This document shows, one piece after another, positions 45,775 through 58,200 of a DNA stretch of 64,000 bases. The notes below the pieces were generated by a model. It was not told the DNA's origin. It searched no databases and saw only the letters and a program-made list of their open reading frames with translations. Source of the DNA: Saturnia japonica. Taxonomy: Eukaryota; Arthropoda; Insecta; Lepidoptera; Saturniidae. The stretch lies in the NCBI GenBank assembly GCA_033032175.1, contig CM065323.1, positions 744,001 to 808,000 on the forward strand, read 5' to 3'. How positions within the stretch are numbered: the first letter of the stretch is position 1; each line of letters starts with the position of its first letter. Both the position numbers and the translations under genes were made by a program.

Positions 45775-47325
45775 TAATGCAAATGATTGACTTAATACAC
45801 GTTAGTTATAAACGTAACAATAGGTAAATGACCACACAAATAGGTAAAGAGCAGATACGTCTGTTTGCAATCACTCTCAAAAAGCCCCTTTTGTCACAGC
45901 CGATATCCTATCGACTCCAGGGACCCGTCTCGCGCCCCTTGCGATCCTTGGGAATAAAGTTTAACATTGAGTTCACTATATAATTCAACAAATAGCATAA
46001 ATGATATATGTGAAGAAAAGTATTGCCTTATCAAAACACTATGTAACTGATACGAGAATGCTATTTGTTTGTTTGTATTGTTATTATACAAAGATTTAGA
46101 ACTGAAGAAACGTTTAAGTGAAGACGCTCCATACTCTGGTAAAGCGGCGAGTTGAGAGGCCCTCGTATACAGAGTGGCGGAGTGGCTGAAGCCCTAATTG
46201 GCCCTGAAGCACAATGTTGCAGTGCTCAAACCTTAAGCACTGCTTGTGTTCTTGATACGCGAGCTTTATTATATCGTATCTACAATAATTTATTTTTAAT
46301 CTCCGACACAAAAAGAGGGGTGTTATAAGTTTAACGTATTCGTGTCTGTCTGTGGCATCTAGATTCTTTTTGTTTGAAAGGTGACTTCATCGTGAGTGTT
46401 CTTAGCTATAATTCAAGAAAATCTCTGCAACCGTTTGAGGATTATTAGCTCTTTTCTAGTTGACAATAGATATATATGTGGGCGTCTTCAACAAGTCTCA
46501 TTGAATTGAAATTTAGTATTCTGTTACTTCAATGACATTAGAAAAACCTTAACCTGAAGCTGCAGCGTCATCTAGAATCTGTAGGATACCTAACTCCTCA
46601 TCAACTTACAGCATAGATATCGTGTTTGGGCTCTTTGGAATGTCCTCAATCAATAGGTTTCTTATGTCGGAGTTTTAATAAAGTTTCAATTGACCTTGTA
46701 TTATAAACCCTTTGGCTTTTTAACGGGTTCTTAATTTTTCTACTGATGTACTTCTTTATGTAGATGATTATTTCCTTCTAAACGTGTTCCTTTCTCTTTT
46801 CTATTTTTCTTTTTATCTATAACTACCTGTAAACGAGGGTTTCACTCACGTTAATTTAATCTGACAAACACCGCGCCTCGCCACCAACGCATCCTTGTAG
46901 GCAACAAATAATTATTCTCACTTCCTGCAAGTACAAATTATTTTAATTTTCATTATCTCATAAATTATGTGTCTAAATAACATGCTTTAAAGTGCAAAGT
47001 TTAACTTCATAAAATTGTCTTTATGATGAAGTAACTTTTATCCGTGACGATTAAATATGCCATTCGTAAAAATAATGCTAATAAATCAATTTTTAGTATT
47101 CAACAAATTTTTGTTACAAAATGCCTTATTGTGGCGTTAAGAGATAGGCCTATGCTATTGCAGACTTTTTAAATATACTAAAGGCCAATATTTTTGCAGA
47201 ACATTGTATTTACGTATCATTAATCATCATGCCAGCGCACACGAATAAAGCAGTTCGGAAACACTTCTACTTTCGATTTACTTAACAAAAATCAATATTA
47301 AAGGTTAGCTGAGAGGTGTACCCTA
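45775..47325. other. No recognisable gene
   Basis: AT-rich with two short GC-richer patches (45,895-45,950 and 46,130-46,230). The latter has an ORF on the minus strand (46114-46311) without domain. No splice-flanked exon seen. Confidence 0.45.
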
Positions 47326-47329
47326 GTAT

Positions 47330-47445
47330 TAGCCTATATTATTCCTTGTGAATCTGGTTATCATATACAAAATAATTTTTCGAATTCGACTGGTATTTCG
47401 AGAGATTAGCGTGTTTATACAAACAAACAAAACTCTTCCCTTTTA
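47330..47445 (-). repeat. Dispersed repeat R-A, copy 2
   Basis: The minus strand reads GAAATACCAGTCGAATT, then TTTTGTATATGATAACCAG, ATTCAC and ATATAGGCTAA, matching 4.48-4.60 kb. Confidence 0.55.
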
Positions 47446-48129
47446 TTATATTATAAGTATTAAGTATATTATAGATATACTTTTTTTTAATATATACAAA
47501 CAAGGCTTGTGAATTTTGCTTTAACGCCCATTTTACCTTTCAAGGGACTCTGTAAACCAGGCTATCAGCAAAACCGAGCGCCTTCACTCCAAGAATAATG
47601 TTTCTCGTAATCTCACATGTCGAACAAATCCCAGCCATTTAGATTATGCTTATTGTTATGGGTCCCGCGTAACGTTGATGTCTACGCTTTTCATTTGTAA
47701 GTTTCGTGAGTTGAACTGAACTTTATTCCGTTTCCGTAGAGGTCATTCCTGAACTTCATCCATCAAGAGAACTTTGGTTTTACACATGTCCATTTGGGTC
47801 TGACATAAACAGATTGCTTCTGCATGAATATTTCATTATTAAAACACACTCCCTTACCTGCGTTGTGAATTAGAAAAATTGTTTTGGCATAGTATGATTT
47901 TCTAATTTTTTCCCTCTAAATATTAGTAAGTTAATATTAGAAATAACTGTAAACTTAGATATAATATTTTTAGAAATAACCTAAACCATAATTACCAATA
48001 CTACCTTTTCATTGATGAACCATATTACCTTTTTGTTGATGCTATTTGTTGAATTAAACTGATAACATTATGTTCTATAACGACATAATAACTTATAAGA
48101 TTAGCCTCTTGATTTTTAATATCATTATA

Positions 48130-48412
48130 AGTTTAGCGTTGTGGCCACAATCTCATCTGATGTTAAGAGCCAATGTGACCCTAAATGATCGCACGCTAAG
48201 GCTGGGTGGAAGAGTGTGTCTCAAGTGCAATTGCCAGAACACACCTATTGGTGTTTGGTGATAGTTTTTCAACTTGAGACTGGTAGGTAAATAGGTGGAC
48301 TCAGAAAATGCCCTATCCATGATGTTTTCCTTCACCGAAAGCTCATTGCTCATTGCTTATTTTGGTTTGGCCGTGTACAGGACAAGCTCAGTTTTCGGCT
48401 TTCTTTCGGGTT
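48130..48412 (-). repeat. tRNA-derived SINE S1, copy 4
   Basis: The minus strand carries GGTGAAGGAAAACATCATGG, CACCAATAGGTGTGTTCTGG, CACTTGAGACACACTC and ends with CTTAGCGTGCGATCA and GGCCACAACGCTAA. The tRNA-like head is lost or too degenerate to read. Confidence 0.75.
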
Positions 48413-49249
48413 ATAATTGCAAAAACTGTAACTCATCTGTCTGTCAAATCTACATCTGCTATATTTCCGGCATTAGCACAAATGGCAGAAGTCTATAATG
48501 GAAGAGATTTAAATTTACTGACGATTTATAAATTATCGAGTAAGAACACTACAACCTGCTCAGGTGATTTTGGGTACTGGATGGAAAATAAAAGCACTGA
48601 TGAATGTAATAAGTGCGATTATTTTAGTGGACGCCACACGTCATATTATGCAAGGTAGAGTAGTACCCTCGTGTGATGCTTTGGTTTTAAAATATATTAA
48701 TAGCAGATTTTTATGTCGTCTTTATTACGCGAGGCGCTACAATTGTCAAACCTATAAAACCTTCAAAGAAAATTTCATTGCAACGTGACAATGCTACAAA
48801 TATTTCCAAATGAATAGAGTCGTTAAACCGTAGCAAAATTTTATGAAATGCGAAAATATAAAGGAAGAAAACTTATGGAAGTTACTTGATTGATGGCTTT
48901 CATCTCCTGTTGAAAAGTGTATGAGGTATGATATTTTATTGTCGGGTATCGTCTTTTCGTAGTTCGAGTCACCAGTTCTTCTTAGTAGTGTAAAATTTTC
49001 AAGTTATTGTAGAATTCAGCCTATTAACTAAATAGATTGGAATAATAATTTATTAAATCTACTGTTCATTCATACAGTCCTCATAGCTATATGTACACAT
49101 ATAATTAACTTTCTATCTACCCGTGTGTGCACACAAAAAAGAGCAAAATTTTAATGGAGCTATTTCTTTTCTTTGTTTCGATTTGGGCTGCTGAGCCGGT
49201 CGTTTGCCGTCTGGTAATGGCTTCGTTGCGTTTTTCGTTTGTTTTTTTT

Positions 49250-49740
49250 CCTCAGTCTATTTAACTGTAATCTATGTACAGTAGAAACACTGAATGCGGG
49301 GTATTATTGAGGAGCGAGGAGTACTTATTTACGCTTTTACCGTATGTTCTGGATAAGCCGCCGATTCGCACGAAGCGTTACGCTTCATCGTTCATTAGGA
49401 GAACGAATAAGGAGTGGAATTCACTCCCGTCGTCTGTTTTCCCTTCCACCTATAGCTTGAGAGTCTTCAAGCGAAGAGTGAATAGGCATTTAATAGGTAA
49501 GCGCGATACATCGTCGCGTCGGCCTCATCTTTACTTACAATTAAGTAAGATCGAGGCCAAGCGCATACTTGTACTTGATTTAAAAAACCCCTGAAGATAT
49601 ATTTATGAAGGCCGGCATGAAAGCTGCGACCGCCGATGGATTTAGATTTCTCGGTGGTTGCCGTTGTTTGGATTGTACTGTACTTATACCATCAGAGAAA
49701 ATACCGTTAATGTGCAGAGCTATTATAAAAAAAAAAAACA
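49250..49740 (+). mobile_element. Jockey/CR1-like LINE 3' end (family N1, copy 2)
   Basis: An open frame of 106 codons (49274-49594) encodes the C-terminal end of a LINE reverse transcriptase: PPIRTKRYASSFIRRT, then NKEWNSLPSSVFPSTYSLRV and FKRRVNRHLIGKR. It is followed by the N1 3' UTR (CGCCGATGGATTTAGA, TTTCTCGGTGG, TTGGATTGTACTGT, ATACCATCAG, ATGTGCAGAGCTATTAT) and an A12 tail ending at ~49,740. The ORF has no in-frame start of its own; the ATG at 49274 is incidental. 5'-truncated. This is the best-preserved N1 end in the window. Confidence 0.85.
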
Positions 49741-50399
49741 ATATTTTTGGCTACAGCGATTTAATAGCTTTAAGCTCTAATGTGGCTATTAAATACTATT
49801 TCAATAGTGGCCGTGATATCACAATGTGTAGACTTTAGGATTCCATTTACGTAATTATAAATAACGTTTGCAAGCGGTCTATTTTTTAGATCATCACGTT
49901 TCGTACTAAGTTCTCGGTTTAGTCTTTGGTCTTCGGAATATACCATCGCATGATAAACATTCTTAGAATAAGTATATACGCGTGTTGTTTGAACTTAATT
50001 GTTTCGATAGACCCGATGAAGAGTTCACTTATATAGATGTGAAACTGACAGGGTTTATTGTATTTTATTTTTTGGCACTGACTCAGTGAAATGTTATAAT
50101 TTATTTGTAGGACTATGTACCTAATACCTATTAATCATGCTTTAGTAATTTATTGTGTGTGTGTTGTTACCCGCCTGACGCTCAAATGAGTGTTTACGAA
50201 AGCTTTGAAGTATATAATGTACCTATTTCAGAATGGTTTGACAGTATTTTTTACAAAAGTTTCACAGGGGTCAGGGGTTTTCTGAAATTATACTGTACGA
50301 ATCAGTACAGAGCTGCCATTCTCTTGTAAAACCGTTCCGGTTTACTGGCTGATCTAGGAATGTTATTTGCCGAATATGTGCGGATTTTTAATTATGTCG

Positions 50400-51335
50400 C
50401 GGTTAAACGCTAGAGTTCCTCAATGCTTTGTGTTTTCTCCCTCTTTATTTGTTCTGAATATCAATGATATGTTACCTTTAGGTTATACTCATTGCTATGC
50501 AGCTGACAGCAATATACATGAGTGTTGTTAAAGTAAGCCTTCATGTGGTCAGGAAGAAACAGAAACGTGACGGGAAGAACTTGTCATTGACCTTAACTAA
50601 TCCTTGTCTACATGAGGAGCAAGTAACTTGGTTGATTTCAATGCCATTAAAACTCAGGTGTACGCGTTTTTTTATTTCAAATTAATCTCCGTTTTCTCCC
50701 CTCACCACTGTTCAGAATGTCTCGCTATCAATGCGTGACAGCCTCAATATCCTAGGTATGGATATTCGTCGCGACCTCAACTCCAGGGATACATCGGGAG
50801 TGTTGTCTCTACTATGTCTCGGAGACTCGGAATCCTGAACAGGGTGCGACGGTTTTTCACGCCCGATCAACTGTAGTTTCTGTACAAGACATAAGTTCTT
50901 CCGTGTATGGAATACTGTTCACATCCCTGGGATGGATATGCAAAATACCTCCTCGATTCTATAGACAGGTTGTAGCGATGGGATGTTTGCATTGTTAATG
51001 ATGCAGACATTACCAAATATATCGAGCCGCTTCAGCTGCGCAGGAACATCGCCTTGCTGAGCATGTTCTACCGTCTATATCATGGTGATTGTTCTAAAGA
51101 GCTGTTCAATCTAATTACTTTCCTTTCCCTTCCACAACCAGAACCACACGCGCTGGGCTTTGGAGTCACAGTTTTCCGGTAACCTTCTTCTCGGCACGAA
51201 CTAAAAAGTTTTCTATGTCTTATCTTTGTATAATGGATGGATGTATGGATTTAGATCTCTCGGTGGTCGCCGTTGTGTTTGCTTACCATCAGGAACAGTA
51301 CCGTCGATGTGCCGAATTCTTATATTAAAAAAATA
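50400..51335 (+). mobile_element. Jockey/CR1-like LINE, degenerate RT half plus 3' end (family N1, copy 3)
   Basis: From 50,412 the frame reads RVPQCFVFSPSLFVLNINDM, then LPLGYTHCYAADS. This is the (G)VPQGSVLSPxLF...INDM...YADD block of non-LTR reverse transcriptases, but the catalytic YADD is YAAD, so one metal-binding Asp is lost. Later segments keep echoes of the family: SLNILG-like at 50,735, RRFFTPDQL near 50,850, PRMEYC-like and HPWDGYAKYLLDSI near 50,900-50,960, and FYRLYHGDCSKELFNLI near 51,068-51,116, in shifting frames. It ends with the N1 3' UTR (51,240-51,325) and an A tail. Many stops and frameshifts; an old insertion. Confidence 0.8.
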
Positions 51336-51404
51336 AATTGTATTAGTATAATTGATTTAGTGATATTTTCATTACTTGAATATATTACTTTGTTTTGCTG
51401 TTTT

Positions 51405-51720
51405 GAAGCAATGATGGCTCAGTTGGTAGCGTGTACGGACTCCGCGTCGAATGAATTCGAATCCCTGCAATTAGCTTTTTGCTTTCTCGGTGAAGGAAAA
51501 CATAGTGATGAAGTCATAGCATGGTTGGTAGGGTATTTTGTAATGCCGGCCTGGATAGCTACCACTCTCAAGTTAAGAATATGCCACCTATAGGTGAGTT
51601 CTGGCAGCTACACTTGAAGCTTAACAGATGACTAACTTGGGTCATACCATCACTTAACTACCTTCAGTTGAGATTTTGACTATAACGCTAAGCCTAAAAA
51701 CGATGAATAAAAACACCAAT
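51405..51720 (+). repeat. tRNA-derived SINE S1, copy 5
   Basis: The clearest S1 head: A box in GATGGCTCAGTTGGTAGCG (51,413) and B box in AATTCGAATCCCTGC (51,455). The body has TCGGTGAAGGAAAACATAGT, GGCCTGGATAGCTACCACTC and CACCTATAGGTGAGTTCTGG, and the copy ends near AACGCTAAGCCTA. It lies directly after the A tail of the N1 LINE copy, within 75 bp. Confidence 0.85.
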
Positions 51721-51911
51721 AACTGCAAAAATACATTTTAATTCACATCTAGAAAACGTATGTAATTTTAAAAAAAGCTCACAGGTCCTGAGGACTGTTG
51801 ACAGAAGTGCAAACTCAATTTTGAATTTTTAAATCAATTGTTCTCTAAATTATTGCAGGGCATGTCGTTGAATTGAAATAACAATATTTTAACCATCCAA
51901 AAAGTCAAACA

Positions 51912-52130
51912 CGCATATGGTACAGTCGAGTATATACAACGTATTAGTGTATATATGCGTAAACATGTACACAGGCCGCTATACTACGCGTCGCACGCAA
52001 GCGCAGTACGTCACGAGCATGTCGAGGTCATCGGTGACGCGAAGGTCACGCGAACTCTTAAGTTTTGTCCCCTACCAAAATCGCTCAACGCGGCTAATGA
52101 AGTTTTCACTTCAATAAGGAAATCAGGTGT
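51912..52130 (+). repeat. Dispersed repeat R-C, copy 2
   Basis: Plus-strand match to the reverse of 17.98-18.20 kb: TACAGTCGAGTATATACAAC, ACACAGGCCGCTATACTACG, GTCACGAGCATGTCGAGGTC, AAGGTCACGCGAAC, AAAATCGCTCAACGCGGCTA and GAAGTTTTCACTTCAA. The outer end seen at 17.94 and 33.74 kb is missing here. Confidence 0.75.
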
Positions 52131-52599
52131 CGAGATAAACTACTGTTGCGTAAAATTATCATCGCATTAAAGCCCGATAATCCCATCATATAAAACGACA
52201 GCCAGACAGGTCCTGTTTACCGACGCGACATCTGCCTGTAAGCTTATTTGCAGGGTCGTCAGTGGCGCGGAATTTAAGGAACGTGATGCAAAGGCGCTAA
52301 TCAGATATTCGCAGTGATCTGAGAGATTCGGATTGAATTTTTCTACGATATCTTTACCCCGAATCAAATCAAAATTTTCATCGTCATTACGTAGAGGTTA
52401 CACTCGAGATTGGGTCTTTCGTCAAACGTTAACCACCCTATCAAAGAAGGTTTTATGATTGTGAAAACATCTCTACAAAGTGATCAAACAGTTTTGTATT
52501 CGGTTCCCAAGTCCGACAACAACAAACTCGACCAGTGACTTTTTAATCATAGACTTTTTAGAATCTGTTTGACATAATTGCAGTAAGTAAATAATAAAT

Positions 52600-52860
52600 A
52601 TTATTGTTGCTACTTTTCACTCAATGATAATATCAATGTGTGTGGGGGGGGGGGTCTAAGTTCAATGGCACTTGTCGGTGTAGTATCCGTAATATTATTT
52701 GAATGTGTTTGTAATACATATTATATATAAATTTTAGCTTTCATTACTTCTTCTCCATGTAAACTTTAACCTTACCAAAACACACAGACCTCCGTGCGCG
52801 CAATACGCTTAAAAAGGTGTCCAAAGTTTTCTCTTCACGTATTAATAAATAGATAATTAA
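52600..52860 (-). repeat. Dispersed repeat R-B, copy 2
   Basis: Reverse-strand match to 8.08-8.35 kb over its whole length, with a G10 run (52,643-52,653) where the other copy has a short C-rich site (GACCCTCC). Confidence 0.75.
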
Positions 52861-52864
52861 TTTT

Positions 52865-54290
52865 AGTATAAATTTAAGCTTATATGATGATTAGGAAAGA
52901 AAAACAAAACTCATTTCAGTAATTCTGTCATACGATATTTACATTTTAATGTCCTGACTATTTTGCTTACTTAAATTTAAAAATTTTGTGGTACCTCTAA
53001 GCCTTAGTGATTTCTTCTTTAGAATTTTCAGCGTGTAATAAACTTATTGGATTTATATTAAAACGGTTATAATATTAATAGGATTACAGAGTTAGGCAAA
53101 GAGATTTGGTGATTAATTTTAACCAATATATATTTTATTCCCAACATAAATTGTTTCTCCAATTTCAATGCTTTGAACAATTCGAATACAGTTTAATTTT
53201 ATTGTTAAATGGAAACGTTTTGAATTTGTTATTGTTAACGATATTACTTTGTCTCCGTGTTATTCGAAACCATTTATAGATAAATTATTAACCGGTAAAG
53301 AACGACCACTTTTTATAATTCGCCCTCCGGGTTCGACATTTCTTTTGTAAAGATGAAAGCGACTCTTGATATCTTCGATAAAAAACCACAGGAATGCTTT
53401 CAAAGAAAAAATACAGACTAATTATATTACTTATCTTAATTTCAGCAGGGCGAGAATGTTTTTTTTTTAATATTCATTTTTATTTATTTTACCATTCGGT
53501 CGATACAAAGTCGTGCCTAAAGTGGTCCGAATGTTGGATACAAATTAAATTAGCATGAAAAGGGAGTCGGGTACAAACGAATTTGTGTATTTTTGTGTTT
53601 TATGGCACAATTCAACGAGCCTTCTCGTCGGACGGTTAATTTAATTTACAAGCAGAATTATTATGCGCAAACTGGCAGCGAAGATATTTTTCCAACGTTT
53701 AATTTTGTGATCTGTTACTATTAATACTATAAATATAGCTTTATCGCTTGCATGTGTCGTTGCTTTAGTGTAGCTATCGATTCGTATACGCCACTGTATG
53801 ATTCTTGTATCATATATAATGCTTTTTCTAAATATTGTTCTCTAGCCGTATTGATTGGTCGTTCTTTTTTCCTTATTTTATGATGTATATTTGAACTAGA
53901 AGCTGAATAACTTGTTTCTGTAACTACCGTTTAATATTTTGATCTCGTCGTATTCAAAGCTACATTTTATAAATATCTGTTTAAATTAGGTACACGACTA
54001 CAAACTTCATTTTTTATTTAGTCTCAACTTGGTGTGCCCTTCGTTTCGCTTTGTACTATTATTTAACTCTACAATAAAAATAAACGACTCCTTAAGTGAA
54101 GAGGGTTTATCGTTTAAAAAAGTTTGCAACGAGACTTGGAAGTGACTGCGTGGCTTAAAACTTTCGACGTTGAGTAATATACAATGGAAAAAGAACTGAT
54201 GGATCTTAGAAAGAAGACAGTGAAGGGGACGTAAATGTAAATAAATACATCACGAGTATTGATAGAATAGACATCTGTCGTCGGGAAATT
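52865..54290. other. No recognisable gene
   Basis: AT-rich, short chance ORFs only. 54,000-54,090 has a weak resemblance to LINE-type repeat ends but nothing firm. Confidence 0.45.
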
Positions 54291-54294
54291 GTTT

Positions 54295-54412
54295 TCAATC
54301 TAGACGGGCGCGGGCGACGCGGCGGCTCAGCGGTGGCGGTGAGCGGACGTAGCGATGGACGCGATGCCGCCGCCGCGCCGGATGGATGGCTTCCGCAAAT
54401 AAAAATACTAGT
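54295..54412. other. Very GC-rich CpG-dense island, candidate 5' exon or promoter
   Basis: About 115 bp of GCGGGCGACGCGGCGGCTCA-type sequence in deep AT-rich DNA. It includes an ATG in good context (54,356) with a 15-codon frame (MDAMPPPRRMDGFRK) and a potential donor GGCG|GTGAGC near 54,340. It could be an untranslated first exon of an unseen gene. No TATA-like element or downstream exon was identified. Confidence 0.3.
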
Positions 54413-54959
54413 ATAAAGTTGTTATCTGAGTCGCTCGTGTGGTTTGATGGCCTCCTTTGCACAGTGCCTTTTAAGCTGCTGTGAGTGCGTGGTTATGGGC
54501 TTACTATTTTTATTACGACATCGTATACCGTTTTCTGAATTAGGTTAATTCATCTGTTTATTTTCTTTGATATTTATTAACAGTGCATAAACATCTTTTT
54601 TTTAATGTTAACTATACGTCTAATTTCACATTTTGTTAAGTGATTAATAGTAGAGGGACTGGTTTTAAAGTGCAGCTATTGGAACACTATAATATGTGCT
54701 TATATGTGCTTACAACATGTTTTTAGCCGAGCAATAGAACACTCTGCTAGGTTACAACATGCTGGGAATCTATTAATATTTTTTTTTCGCTGATTTAAAT
54801 GATGATTTGACCTTGCGATGTTCCGTACTATTAAATTTATTTCTGTAAATTTTTGCGTGTATGTGTTTCTTTGTAGATATATTGTTCAAAATATATTTAG
54901 TTTCGTTTCCTAGCATTTAATGAATAATTTTTTTTAATCATTCTGAAGTTTAATTTGTG

Positions 54960-55210
54960 GTGGTTGAGTGGGCTTACACGGGCGGAATATCGATTCGATG
55001 TTAGGTTCAAATCCCAGCATGTACTACGATTTTACGCGAATTTGTACAGATTGACTAATTTGAATAGGTAACAATATCGGCTGACATTGAAGGAACGCTT
55101 GTGGAACGTTGACATTTATACTTGCCTGTACCTACGTCGTAGGCTGGCGTGGTTTATGAAACAGGCCTATGCCTAGTGCTGTGCGCACAGTGGGCCACTT
55201 ATAGGTACCT
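54960..55210 (+). repeat. tRNA-derived SINE S4 with LINE-like tail
   Basis: An A-box-like GTGGTTGAGTGGGC (54,960) and B-box-like TAGGTTCAAATCCCAGC (55,003) form a tRNA-like head. After a variable body comes GAAACAGGCCTATGCCTAGT near 55,155, close to the 'AACAGGCCTATGCCCAGCAG' wording I recall from the 3' end of a common lepidopteran LINE/SINE group. A SINE borrowing a LINE tail is the usual explanation. Confidence 0.65.
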
Positions 55211-55214
55211 ACTT

Positions 55215-58200
55215 GGTTGTACTGTATCACCTCGAATAATCTTTAATTCACTTATTTGTAATCAGCTATTGTAACTTCACAATAAATTGTCGATATTGCG
55301 ATCCTGGTGCTTTTTTATGAAATGTATTCAATGGTGAAATTCCTTTAGTAACCAGTGGCGAGGAGTCCTAATATGCCAATTCCTGCTAGCCGCCCACTAA
55401 ACCTCAAGCTAGTGCCCATAAAAATTATATAACATTTACAGTAACGAAAACAATTATTGTGTATTACTTTACAAAAAAAAAAAAACACACACGACATCAC
55501 AATTAAAAATATATATTGGAAATAAAGCATCATAATTTGATTAAAAGCAAAATAAAACAAGCCGTATCGTACTATATATACATCGTGTATTAAATCGTTC
55601 GAAGATCACTACTAACCAAGAGCTCGCCCGGCTTACCCCAAAGTTTTTGTCATGTCGTGCTTGTAAACTTTAGGAGCACAAGACAAGAATAATTTTTACA
55701 ATATAAACAATTTTTACGATAGGGTTGGGTATAATCGACTCCAATATTATTATCATAAATTTTCATCGGCGTTATACTTTGATTTAACTTTGTGTCTCAC
55801 TTATTAATTTAAACTTGCATTGATAAGTGGCGCCCTAAGTATTTTTATCTCTATTTTATAAATCTGTTGTGGTAACCAACCATTTAAAAAGCACGCCTGC
55901 ATGAAGTTTTCTTCACACATGCACTTCAACGCATGTAAATAATGGGTTTTCTCGAAACCACTTTTGTCATTACTAAATGACACTGCTTCTTAAAATACAA
56001 TGATTTTATATATGAATTACTCTTACTTTTTGCTTTACTTTTATGATTCGATCGCACTACGATATAATTTGAAGTTTTAAAGCAGATTAAAAAAGTTATT
56101 AATTATTATCGAAATTTAAAACGACCTCCCTTTTAATTTTTATTTTTGTAGGCTCACAATAAAATCATTCGGTTTTTAATAAACTTAGATTACATTTTCA
56201 AAATTTTATCCACTTAGTCCTGTACTTTATTTTCACGACGAACATTGGGTGTGGGGTTTGGAAAAATTAATCAAAACAAACGATACGCTCTGGAACCGTC
56301 TGAATCACGAACGATAATAGCACTTGAAGCGAGACAGGCAAATTAAAGAGCTCGCCCCTCGCCACACGCCAGTGATTCTATAGAAAAAACTTGTCTCCTC
56401 ATAACGCGAGTTTAGGTGGAATTCTGTTAAAACCCAACGCAAAATGTTCGTCGGAATTATTCACATCTGCGCGAGTCGTTGGCGCTCCTCCGCATGAACT
56501 TAGATGAGTTTTGCCACGATACAGCTCCTACTGGATAATTGGAACTCGGAAGTTCTGTTTAGTACTCCCTATACGTATATAGGTGGCTGGTAACCTTATG
56601 TCTCACTTCCGGAAATAATATTACCTCTCTTACGTTGATGTGAAATAAAGAAAATTCTTACTGTTCGGTGCCTATACAGAGTGGTATTTTTATATAATAA
56701 ATCTATCTTCTGAATCGTGTGTAAGAAAGGATATCATGACATTTATACGAAATATTCTAGAATATAGAAAACGCGTTTGCGTAAATTCCGACTCGTATTA
56801 ATATTTCGGGCCTGTTATTGTTATTTGCTCTCTTTGATGTGTCGATTATTTTTTGTTTTTACTCATTTTATTTAAAATTACTTACTATTTATCAAATAGT
56901 ATTACGAAAAGTCATCAGTACCGTTTTTAAAATAGGAACTGTAACTAAACAATTAGGAAGGAAGAAATAATGTGTTTAAAAATGGATTTCTCTTTATTCA
57001 CACAAAAAATTTAAAAGCACTGTATGAGAAAGGCAAATGGGATTGGATTGTATTTGTTTGAGGCATTATTAATATAGTTATAGTACACATGAAATTTATT
57101 GCGCGTTGGACTACTAGGAAATCAGGCGCAACGGAGAGATTGCGCACAATTTAGCAGCGGGCACGTCAGCAACCCTCGTCACGCCGCATGAGGGCGCACG
57201 TGCTCCCCCGTAGCTCTGCAGACGATCTCACACAGTTATATTAAATGTGGCATACAAACTGTACGATAAAAATATACAGGGCGGATTCTGATCTTTTGAA
57301 AGACAGTAAAAACTTTTAGAATTTAGCATTCGTTCCAGTTAAGTGTCCCTCAGCATGGTTTTTAGTATTTTGTGAGAGTATTTGTTTGACGAAAGTATTA
57401 CTTTGCAGAAATAATGTAAGTGATCATACGTGTCAAATATCTTTCTTTCCATTATTCAACATGTTCGAACATTCACCGTTCTTTTGCTACTAGGTAACGT
57501 ATAGTTGTAAAGGTTGTATAGTAGATTCAATGACGAACCCTTACGGTGGCTCTCAATCTGTCCGCGTAACAGTAGGTACTCACCCTGCCACTCCGCGTTA
57601 CCTACGGCATTTCATCATGTTTTGTTCAGTGTGACTAAATGTGATTTGTTTGATTTCTGCAGGCAGTGTTTAATACACTAACAAACATCTGAAATTTGTA
57701 TTATTTCCTCAGACTCAGAGAAACGTAGGGATCATCTAAAGATTCATGAAGATGATGAAATAAAATTCATGAATCTTGATAAATAAATGTACCTAAGTAT
57801 TAAAAATATAAAAGAATGCTTTCAAAGAAAGCACTTTCATTTTAGATGTTTTAAATTAATAAATCGTCAGTTTACAGCTCGTTGAGTCGTTTCTTTTTCA
57901 TTTTCGTCCCATCAGCAGCGCGATCTTACAATGTTTACAACGTTTTTCATAACGCTCGGTGTAAATTGGTGCCCGCGCCGCAGTGGTTCCTTCACTCAAG
58001 ATCGTTTGGCTTGTTCCTTTAAATTACCAGTTTACAAGCGGAACGGATGCGGGGGATTCATTTTCATTTGGGGTCTCAGTGACCCTGCGCTGATGGAATA
58101 ACTAAAATGTTTGGTTGGGTGTTTTGTCATTTTTATGATGATAACATTTAATCATATCTATCACTATCTGAGCAAATCCATAAATGTTCAAATGTAAAAT

